From an uncultured Verrucomicrobiales bacterium (GTDB lineage Bacteria; Verrucomicrobiota; Verrucomicrobiia; Verrucomicrobiales; Akkermansiaceae), in contig CAJXVQ010000006.1 in assembly GCA_913060685.1 (NCBI GenBank), positions 1 to 35,521 on the forward strand: DNA of 35,521 nucleotides. Direction: 5' to 3'. The notes beneath the pieces were generated by a model. That model saw nothing but the letters and a program-made list of their open reading frames with translations. It was not told the DNA's origin and made no database searches. The position numbers and the translations under genes were made by a program. Below, in pieces: positions 1-10,200 of this stretch. Numbering within the stretch: the stretch's first letter is position 1; each line of letters opens with the position of its first letter.

Positions 1-48
1 TCTACACAGAGTAGATCGTCGGCAGCGTCAGATGTGTATAAGAGACAG
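1..48 (+). other. Nextera read-1 adapter (library artefact)
   Basis: This is not genomic DNA. Positions 1-7 match the end of the P5 primer, 8-15 (AGAGTAGA) match an i5 index that I recall as S504, 16-29 are TCGTCGGCAGCGTC, and 30-48 are the 19-bp Tn5 mosaic end. Open reading frames that begin here carry the artefact peptide MYKRQ. Genomic sequence starts at 49. Confidence 0.98.
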
Positions 49-50
49 CC

Positions 51-674
51 CCATGGAAGTATCTCAAACAGCAAATGGGCTATGGTCGCGCCGAAGCCCT
101 CCTCTTTAAAAAATACCCCCACCGTTTCTCCGAAGGCGGCATACGCTGGGAAGGCTGCGTTTACCGTGGCGTCGCCCTCGGCATCGAACCGGGCGATTTC
201 ATCTACTCCGGACCCACCGGAGAAGCCCCCTACCAGTCGCTTGGCAGATTCCTCCGCCAGCCCATGCGCGGTCTTACCCCGGCCTTCGATTCCCCTTTCG
301 CAAACAGTCTCCTCCGCATTCTCAGCTGGACCCAATCCCACCTCCGCCACTGGACCCGCAAACACCACGGCGGCCCATCTGCCCGCATCACCTGGCCCAC
401 TCAACCCAAAGCTCCCACCATCCGAGCCCGCCTCACCCTCATTCATACCGGGGGCCAAGGCCGCCACGAACTCTACCAACACCTCCTCGCAAACGGCTGG
501 TCCCCTTGCGACGATCCAGACTTCGATCTCCAACACGGCTCCTGTAAACTCCTCGCCGCCACCGAACAAAGCGGCACCCCCATCAACCGCACCTTTGTCG
601 CCCTGAGTCAGCGCAGTCCTGCTTTCAATACTCTCACCCAAGAGATTGGCTTCCTTCCCTCGTTGCCTCAATAA
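51..674 (+). CDS. Probable family 2 glycosyltransferase, C-terminal part (5' end missing)
   Basis: The frame is open from the adapter junction, so the real start lies off the contig. The first readable residues are PWKYLKQQMGYGRAEALL. A block of the type YL+QQ.GYG.AEALL..K+P..F followed by W.G.+Y is, to my knowledge, typical of the region just after the catalytic domain of some bacterial GT2 glycosyltransferases, where the substrate is a nucleotide sugar. The GT-A fold and its DXD motif would be upstream and cannot be checked. The last roughly 100 residues (HTGGQGRHELYQHLLANGWS) look like an extra soluble domain that I do not recognise. It ends at TAA 672-674, 76 bases before the next gene. 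The ATG at 75 is only an internal methionine. The family call is moderately secure; the specific substrate is unknown. Confidence 0.55.
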   Translation, partial: PWKYLKQQMGYGRAEALLFKKYPHRFSEGGIRWEGCVYRGVALGIEPGDFIYSGPTGEAPYQSLGRFLRQPMRGLTPAFDSPFANSLLRILSWTQSHLRHWTRKHHGGPSARITWPTQPKAPTIRARLTLIHTGGQGRHELYQHLLANGWSPCDDPDFDLQHGSCKLLAATEQSGTPINRTFVALSQRSPAFNTLTQEIGFLPSLPQ

Positions 675-750
675 TAACGAAACGAACAGCCGGACGGCCC
701 CGTAAAGGTCTTCACTTAAGTATCCTCATCCTCTTTCTGAACACCGAATC

Positions 751-2025
751 ATGAAATCCCTTCTCATCATCCTCTGCACCATCGCCTCCGGTTTCGCTGG
801 CGAATGGTCGATCCCCCTCGCCGGTAACGCCTTTCGCTCCGAGCCAGAACCCGGAACTGCCACAAATCGCCAGGGAAATCTCACTTGGTCGAAGCCTGAA
901 GAAGTCTACTCCATCTACTTCCATCTCGACCGCGCGACCACACTCGAAGTCGCGCTTGGCGATGCCACTGCGACCGCGCCGGCGACCTGGAAAATCGAAA
1001 TCAAGGACCAAGTTTTTGAAGTCAAAATCGACGGGGCAGAACCGAAAGAAAGAGCGGTTGGCGTAGTCAAAGTCGCGGGCGCAGGCTACCTGCGAGTCGA
1101 TCTTTCGGGCCTCAAAAAAACCGGTGACGCCTTCGGGCAGGTGAGCAACTTAATCGTCCGTTCAAAAGACAAGGAGGTGAAACTCCACTACGTCAAATCC
1201 AACGAAGGAAACATGTTCTACTGGGGACGACGGGGTCCTTCCGTGCACCTCAAATACGCCGTGCCCAAGGACAAATCCATCGAGTGGGCCTACAGCGAAA
1301 TCACGGTGCCCAAGGGGGAAGACCCGATCGGTTCCTACTTCATGGCCAATGGATTCGGCCAAGGATACTTCGGCTTTCAGGTCAAAAGCTCGACCGAGCG
1401 GTGGGTCTTGTTTTCAGTCTGGAGCCCATTCAGCACCAACAACCCAAAAGCCGTTCCCGAGAAGGATCGCGTCACCACCCTTGGCAAAGGCAAAGACGTG
1501 AGTGCCCAAAAATTCGGCGGCGAAGGATCCGGAGGACAGAGCTTCCTCAAATACCCGTGGCAGGCCGGGAAAACCTACCGCTTTCTCACCCGGGTTCAGC
1601 CAAACGAAGACAACACCACCGACTACACCGCGTGGTTCGGCGACAAAGAGTCCGACGAATGGCGGCTCATCGCCAGCTTCCGACGCCCCCGCACCAAGAC
1701 CCATCTCACCGGCTTCCATTCCTTTCTCGAGAATTTTTCCGTCTCCTTCGGAGCAAAGCAGCGCCTCGGGCGCTATGGCAATCAATGGGTCTGTGACACC
1801 GAAGGAACCTGGCACGAAATTACCCGCGCCCGCTTCACCGCCGATGCCACTGCTCGCGGCGGCCACCGCCTCGACTACGCAGGTGGCACTCGTGACGGAG
1901 TCTTCTTCATGAAAAATGGGGGATTCTTCGATAACCGGGTCAAGTTCGACCAATGGTTTGAAAAACCATCAAATCCTCAAAACAAACCCGTCATCGACTT
2001 CAAGGAATTGCCCCAAGAAAAGTAG
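751..2025 (+). CDS. Secreted DUF3472 (with DUF5077-like N-terminus) protein
   Basis: A 424-residue exported protein. Residues 1-17 (MKSLLIILCTIASGFAG) form a signal peptide. About residues 20-130 look like the DUF5077 beta-sandwich that often precedes DUF3472 (GNAFRSEPEPGTATNRQGNL, then a YSIYFHL strand). About residues 150-400 fit DUF3472: YFGFQVKSSTERWVLFSVWS, SGGQSFLKYPWQAGKTYRFL and a C-terminal GTRDGVFFMKNGGFF segment. The family is common in Bacteroidetes, Verrucomicrobia and Planctomycetes and resembles carbohydrate-binding or glycan-acting modules, but I know of no established reaction. The ATG is chosen because the signal peptide begins there; no clear Shine-Dalgarno sequence precedes it. 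It stands alone between the glycosyltransferase tail and queA. Function beyond secretion and likely sugar-related binding is inference. Confidence 0.8.
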   Translation: MKSLLIILCTIASGFAGEWSIPLAGNAFRSEPEPGTATNRQGNLTWSKPEEVYSIYFHLDRATTLEVALGDATATAPATWKIEIKDQVFEVKIDGAEPKERAVGVVKVAGAGYLRVDLSGLKKTGDAFGQVSNLIVRSKDKEVKLHYVKSNEGNMFYWGRRGPSVHLKYAVPKDKSIEWAYSEITVPKGEDPIGSYFMANGFGQGYFGFQVKSSTERWVLFSVWSPFSTNNPKAVPEKDRVTTLGKGKDVSAQKFGGEGSGGQSFLKYPWQAGKTYRFLTRVQPNEDNTTDYTAWFGDKESDEWRLIASFRRPRTKTHLTGFHSFLENFSVSFGAKQRLGRYGNQWVCDTEGTWHEITRARFTADATARGGHRLDYAGGTRDGVFFMKNGGFFDNRVKFDQWFEKPSNPQNKPVIDFKELPQEK

Positions 2026-2102
2026 AGCCGAATCTCTTTGCTGATCTGGAATCGTTCCAGCCCTTGCAGGATCATCGGGCTTCGCTATAGCTCCCTCCAG
2101 CC

Positions 2103-3074
2103 ATGCGCACCACTGACTTCCACTACGACCTCCCGCCGGAACTCATCGCCTCCCGGCCTCTCGACGACCGGGCTTCCTCCCGGATGCTGCTCATTGACCG
2201 GGCCACCGGCGAAATTTCCCACCACCACTTCAACGACTTTCCCGATCTCCTCCCGCCTGACCATCTCCTCGTCCTCAATGACACCAAGGTCATCCCGGCC
2301 CGCCTCTTCTCCAACGATGGCAAGATCGAGCTCGTCCGCACCAACGCCCCCGACCCCGACCACTGGTGGTGCCTCGTTCGTCCCGGCAAAAAAATGAGGG
2401 ACGGCCGCACCGTCCAAGTTGGCAATAGTACGGGCACCGTCGTACAAACCAACGACAAAGGCGAACGTCTCATCCAGTGGGACACCCCGCCCGACCTTGA
2501 AGAACACGGCCACCTCGCCCTTCCCCATTACATGGAACGTGAACCGGATAAAGCCGACCGCGATCGCTACCAAACCGTTTATGCCAGGGAAGAAGGCGCC
2601 ATTGCCGCGCCCACCGCCGGTCTCCACTTCACGCCCGAACTCCTCTCAAAGCTCGACCACACCTTCCTCACCCTCCACGTCGGCGTCGGCACCTTCCGCC
2701 CCGTCAAGGCCGAGGACCCGCGCAATCACGACATGCACTCCGAACGGTACGAACTCAGCGAGGATGCCGCCTCCAAAATGCAATCTGCCAAGAAGATCGC
2801 CGCCGTTGGCACCACCGTCACCCGCGTCCTCGAGCATCTCGCCCGCGACCGTGAAATCGCAGCCTGCCATGGCGAAACCGACATTTTCATCTACCCGCCT
2901 TACCAGTTCAAAGCGATCAACGCGCTCCAAACGAACTTCCACCTCCCCTGCAGCACCCTCATGATGCTCGTCTCCGCCTTTGCCACCCGCGAACTCATCA
3001 TGGAAGCCTACGCCAAAGCGGTCGAAGAACGCTACCGCTTTTACTCCTACGGCGACTGCATGCTGATTGTCTAA
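2103..3074 (+). CDS. queA: S-adenosylmethionine:tRNA ribosyltransferase-isomerase
   Basis: QueA transfers and isomerises the ribosyl part of S-adenosylmethionine onto 7-aminomethyl-7-deazaguanine in tRNA, giving epoxyqueuosine at the wobble position of GUN anticodon tRNAs. It is cytoplasmic. Family signatures are plain: FHYDLPPELIASRP at the N-terminus, LLVLNDTKVIPARLF, ARVEGAIAAPTAGLHFT-type sequence (here YAREEGAIAAPTAGLHFT), LTLHVGVGTFRPVKAED, MHSERYEL, AVGTTVTRVLE, TDIFIYPPYQFK and NFHLPCSTLMMLVSAF. At 323 residues it is slightly shorter than many family members (about 340-355) but all landmarks are present. The start at 2103 puts the conserved DFHYDLP block at residue 5. The RAYT-like gene on the other strand ends 11 bases downstream. 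No other queuosine gene is in the window. Confidence 0.97.
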   Translation: MRTTDFHYDLPPELIASRPLDDRASSRMLLIDRATGEISHHHFNDFPDLLPPDHLLVLNDTKVIPARLFSNDGKIELVRTNAPDPDHWWCLVRPGKKMRDGRTVQVGNSTGTVVQTNDKGERLIQWDTPPDLEEHGHLALPHYMEREPDKADRDRYQTVYAREEGAIAAPTAGLHFTPELLSKLDHTFLTLHVGVGTFRPVKAEDPRNHDMHSERYELSEDAASKMQSAKKIAAVGTTVTRVLEHLARDREIAACHGETDIFIYPPYQFKAINALQTNFHLPCSTLMMLVSAFATRELIMEAYAKAVEERYRFYSYGDCMLIV

Positions 3075-3085
3075 GTAAGAAGTTC

Positions 3086-4243
3086 CTACTCCAAGGCTTG
3101 CACCTTCAGCTCTCTCAACGAATACAAACTCCCACCTTCCACCGGCAAACCGCGCGCCCCTGATTTTCGTTTCTTCCCAAACCACTCACGCTTTTCCAAG
3201 AAAGCTTTTTCCACAAAATCCCGACTCCCCAACACCAGCCCGTCGCTGAAATACCTCACCCGACATCGCAACAAATCCGCCTTGCTCAACGTTTTTCCTT
3301 CCCGAAGTTCCGCCAAAACCTCTGCCCGCTTCATGCCACGACGCCGATACTTCCGTCCTTGTTGTTTTTCGGTTCTCTTGACTTCCTCACCCGCCTCTAT
3401 CCCGATTCCCAAAATCAATCGACGAAATGCTTCCCGACCAGTTGATTCCCAACTCGTCACCGTCATTCCCAAAACAACACAGAGACCCCGTCGGGCCCGC
3501 TTACTACCACCCAGGGCTTCGGCAAAGCCACACCATCGGTAATCCTTTGGATCATCCACCAAACCCGCCCGAACCGGGTTCAAGTCGATATAAGCCGCCA
3601 TCGTGCGCAGAGCCTCACCACTTTCCACCAAGACACTCCGATATCGATCCTGCCAAAGCGTTCCTCGTCTTCCGTGCCGCTTATTGAACCAACGGCTGAA
3701 ACGTTCCTTCAGCTCCTTCATGAAGTGAGTCAGACTGCAGAGCCGATCCAGATATCCCTGCACCGTCTTCTCATAGAGCTCGTCCAGTCGCTTTTCCGTC
3801 ATCACCTCCAACTCTGTCTTCAACTGAGCCAAATAGGCCCGGGAGTAGAGCAATCCCAGATGCTCAAATAGTCGCTCTTCCCGCTCCGCCTTGGTTCCTC
3901 TTTTGAATTTGCGCAGGAACTTTTCCCGTTCCGGCACTCGCAGTAAAAGATGGAAATGGTTCCCCATCACCGCATAGGTCAGGACCTCGACTCCCGAAAA
4001 TCGTTCCAGCCGCCTCATTAGCTTCCGAAAAGCCTCCTTTTCCACATCGCCAAAGAGAAGATCCCCACCTGCGACACGCGACATCGTGTGATAACAGCAA
4101 TCCCGGTCCGGAAACACAAACCGCCGTCGTTTCCCGCGCCCCCAGCCGGGTTCCTTCAGGGCAATTCCCCCAATCATTTTCCCCGTCTTGCAATCGGCTT
4201 TCTCGAGATCGGTGAACTCTGTTTTTTTCCGTGGCTGAGACAT
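3086..4243 (-). CDS. Y1/HUH transposase of the REP-associated (RAYT, IS200-like) type
   Basis: A 385-residue single-strand DNA transposase-like protein. The HUH metal-binding motif is H96-F97-H98 in YAVMGNHFHLLLRVPE. After it come FMKELKERFSRWFNKRHGR, GTLWQDRYRS and AAYIDLNPVRAGLVDDP, all hallmarks of RAYT/TnpA-REP proteins, in which a downstream tyrosine attacks DNA. It is longer than a minimal Y1 transposase: about 60 residues lie between the HUH motif and the RFSRWFN block, and a basic tail of about 120 residues follows the YIDLNPVRAG block. I chose the ATG at 4243; the open frame extends to a TTG at 4270, but family similarity starts well inside. I see no REP-type palindrome beside it, so it may be a domesticated or solitary copy. 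It faces queA, with an 11-base gap. Family call secure; current mobility is doubtful. Confidence 0.88.
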   Translation of the reverse strand: MSQPRKKTEFTDLEKADCKTGKMIGGIALKEPGWGRGKRRRFVFPDRDCCYHTMSRVAGGDLLFGDVEKEAFRKLMRRLERFSGVEVLTYAVMGNHFHLLLRVPEREKFLRKFKRGTKAEREERLFEHLGLLYSRAYLAQLKTELEVMTEKRLDELYEKTVQGYLDRLCSLTHFMKELKERFSRWFNKRHGRRGTLWQDRYRSVLVESGEALRTMAAYIDLNPVRAGLVDDPKDYRWCGFAEALGGSKRARRGLCVVLGMTVTSWESTGREAFRRLILGIGIEAGEEVKRTEKQQGRKYRRRGMKRAEVLAELREGKTLSKADLLRCRVRYFSDGLVLGSRDFVEKAFLEKREWFGKKRKSGARGLPVEGGSLYSLRELKVQALE

Positions 4244-4310
4244 CTGAGGGATTTCTAGCAGACAAAACAAGACGACTCAAATACTGTTTGCCTGGCACCC
4301 TAGTTTAGTT

Positions 4311-4497
4311 CTAGTTCCCGGTGATGTTCACACTTCCGGTTAAGACCAATACCTGCCCCACAGACAGGGTCACTGTAGGAAAGCTCCCTACGAGGGTCTC
4401 CGCATCAGCATCCGTGGTGACCGGTGAGTTGGTCGCCTCACTCCCGGACGTGTTGGAGGAAAGCGAGAACGAACCGGAAGAGTGCTGCCGGTTTTTT
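4311..4497 (-). pseudogene. Possible C-terminal remnant of a Ser/Thr/Gly-rich secreted protein
   Basis: On the minus strand, about 60 codons read without a stop and end at TAG (4311-4313). The translation includes SNTSGSEATNSPVTTDADAE and ends VLVLTGSVNITGN. The Ser/Thr/Gly-rich, alternating hydrophobic pattern resembles the end of a beta-rich exported protein. There is no start codon or upstream body of a gene: the frame meets an A-run at about 4492-4500 that belongs to a plus-strand terminator. It could equally be a chance open frame over a structured RNA, since the plus strand is also open here. Low confidence. Confidence 0.25.
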
Positions 4498-4500
4498 TTT
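4472..4500 (+). terminator. Rho-independent terminator with no annotated gene before it
   Basis: AACCGG (4472-4477), a 10-base loop and CCGGTT (4488-4493) are followed by nine T (4492-4500). The hairpin works only in the plus direction. The nearest plus-strand gene upstream is queA, 1.4 kb away and separated by the opposing transposase gene, so it may end a short transcript from about 4300 or mark a terminator displaced from queA by the transposase insertion. Confidence 0.7.
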
Positions 4501-4532
4501 GCCCCTTTGGCCTTATCACCTAGACTCCGCGC

Positions 4533-7187
<2,655 letters not shown>

Positions 7188-7286
7188 GCCTGCGCAGCCC
7201 GCCACCGAAAACCAAAAAAACACGCCGCTTGATTTAGCACGATTCATGCTTGGCATTTCTCCCCCTCTTTGTTGAATAAGGCTAGT

Positions 7287-10200
7287 ATGCCTCTTCCCAA
7301 TCTTCCCCTCGTTTTTGCGCTCGTCCTTTGCTTCCTCGGACTGGCAAATCATCCTGTCTCGGCATCACCGGACGGTGTTGTTGTCTTTAATGAGGTACAA
7401 TACAATCCGGCGGGATCTGATGAGAGCGGCGAGTGGATCGAGTTGTTCAACCAGATGGGGATCATCACCGATATCTCGGGGTGGCGAATCGACGGGATCG
7501 GATACACTTTCCCAAACGGCACCTTGGTGAATCCTGGCAGCTACGTCGTGGTTGCCAAGACGCCTGGCGCGGGTGAGTTTGGCCCCTTCACCGGGAGCAT
7601 CGATAACGGTGGTGAACGATTGAGACTTTACAACCAAAGCGACCGTCTCATGGACGAGCTCGACTTTGGTGATGACGCCCGATGGCCGGCCGCCGCGGAC
7701 GGATCAGGGGCAACACTCGCCAAGCGTAAGCCTTACACCGCCAGCGGTAGAACGGATCGGTGGACTTATTCGGAGCAACTCGGGGGAACTCGCGCATCGG
7801 CCAACTTCCCTAGTACCGATGGCCCGCCTCCGCCGTCGACCGTCGGTTTGATCGCCCTCGCTGACATCTGGAGATACAAAGATACGCCGGCAGATCCGGG
7901 AGCGGACTGGGCCGCGAACGTACATCCGGTTGGCGGCGATTGGAAATCCGGTGCGGGCGGGATCGGCTTCGAGAGCGGTACCACGATCTCGCTTGGGACA
8001 GTGTTGAACCACCCGAACTCGAACTCGCCCTACGTGTTCACTTATCACTATGAGCGCGAGTTCGACTTGAGCACCGCACAGCTGGCGGGATTACAGTCGC
8101 TCAAATTGCGGCATGGTTTCGATGACGGCGCTGTCGTCTATCTCAATGGAACGGAAGTGTTGCGGGTGAATATGCCTGCCGGGGTCATCGACGCCGGCAC
8201 CTTGGCTCTCGGCGGCCTGGAAATCGACAACCTTTCAGCTGATACGACGCTTCCGACCGGCGCACTGCTTTCGGGAAGCAACCGAATTTCGATCGAAGTC
8301 CACCAGGAAGGTCTCGGCAGCAGCGACACCGTGTTCGGGGTCGAGCTGGATGTGGAAATCGCCGGGGTGGATCCGGGCGCGGGGCCAATGCTTTCACTCA
8401 ACGAGTTACCGCCCGCGAACGAAGCGAGCTTTTGGGTAGAGTTAATCAACACCGGTCCAGCCGATATCGAGCTGGCAGGAATCATCATCTCGGCTGGTGC
8501 TGATCCCTTGCGCGAGCACCAGCTTACGGCCGGGCAGCTTGCCCCTGGAGCCCTTCTCCTGATCGACGAGGCGACTCTCGGCTTCAGGCCGGCTGATGGC
8601 GAAAAACTTTTCCTCTTTGATGCGGCCGGGACGGCGGTTCTCGACGCTCGCCAAGTGACTGACAGCCTACTCGGACGTGCCGAAGATAGAAACGGCGCCT
8701 GGCTCTACCCGAGCACCGCCACGCCAGGTTTGCCGAATGTTTTTGTGTTCAATGACGACATCGTGATCAGTGAAATCGCTTACAGCCCGCCAGGTCTTGG
8801 CGGCAGTCCGGGAGTGCCTCCGACATTCGAGATCACTCCACTGGTAGCGATGGGGGACATCTGGCGCTACAACGATGCCGACGCGAACTTGTCTGCAGAT
8901 TGGTCCACGGCATCGCATCCGGCCGGCGGTGATTGGAAATCCGGAACAGGACCGATTGGAGCTGAGAACGGCCTGTTGCCGGTGCCGCTTGCGACGATGC
9001 TCAGCGGTTATCGTTCATCGACGGTAACTTACTACTTCGAGACCGATTTCACGGTCTCGGCGGAGGTTTTTAACACTGCCGAGTCGCTGGAGATCACCCA
9101 CCAGATCGACGATGGAGCCGCGTTCTACATCAACGGCGTGCGCGTTGGCGAATTCAACCTGTCTTCGGGTGCGCTCAACCCGGAGACGCTTGCGAGCCCA
9201 AGCGTTGGCAATGCGGTGATCGACAGCCTGGAGGTTCCGATATCGAGTCTCATGTCCGGGGTGAACCGGCTCTCGGTAGAGGTGCATCAGAGCAGTACGG
9301 GGAGCAGCGACATGGTATTCGGGGTTGGGCTCGCTGCACGCGTGCAGACTTCCCCCGGCATCCCGGCGCTCCCGTTCCGCAACTCGGACAACCAGTGGGT
9401 CGAAATCGCCAACCGCGGAGCAAGCACGATCAACCTGGGCGGCTGGGACTTCGACAATGGGATCTCATTCGATTTCCCGGCAGGCACGATCCTGGCATCC
9501 GGGGAACACGCTTGCGTTGCGCGTGATTCGGCTCTGTTCACCGCTGCTTTTCCAGGGGCCCGTCTCCTCGGTGAGTTCTCCGGTTCGCTGTCACGAACCA
9601 GCGAATATGTCCTCCTGCGTGATGCCAACCGCAACCCGGTGAACGAAGTCAGATACTTCGACGGAGGGCGCTGGCCTGGGGCTGCAGACGGCGGTGGCTC
9701 GACTTTGGAGTTGCGCGATTTGAATGCCGACAACCGCGATGCGGGCGCGTGGGCAGCGAGCGACGAATCCGGGCGGACGGCGTGGAAAACCTACACTTAC
9801 CGTGAGACCGCAACCAGTAGCCGTGGTCCGGACAACCAATGGCGCGAGTTCAACATGGGGCTGCTTTCCGATGGCGAGATGCTGATCGACGACATCAGCG
9901 TGATCGAAAACCCCGACGGCAGTGCAGTGCAAAAGCTGAGCGACACCACCTTTAACAATGCCGCCGCCTGGAAACTCGTCGGCAACCATCGACACGGGGA
10001 GATCATCGATGATCCCGACAGCCCGGGAAACAAGGTACTGCGGATTGTCGCCACGGGCGCGACCGAGCACATGCACAACCAGATTTTCACGAAGCTTTCG
10101 TCGGCGATCTCCAACGGCACCGAATATGAAATTTCGTTCCGAGCACGCTGGATTTCGGGGTCTCGTCAGCTGCACACGCGGCTCTATTTTAACCGCTGTG

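Noticed and set aside
34-606. Plus-strand 190-codon frame beginning MYKRQ
   Set aside because: It starts inside the adapter and is in the wrong frame relative to the glycosyltransferase tail; Ser/Pro/Ala-rich composition is typical of a shadow frame.
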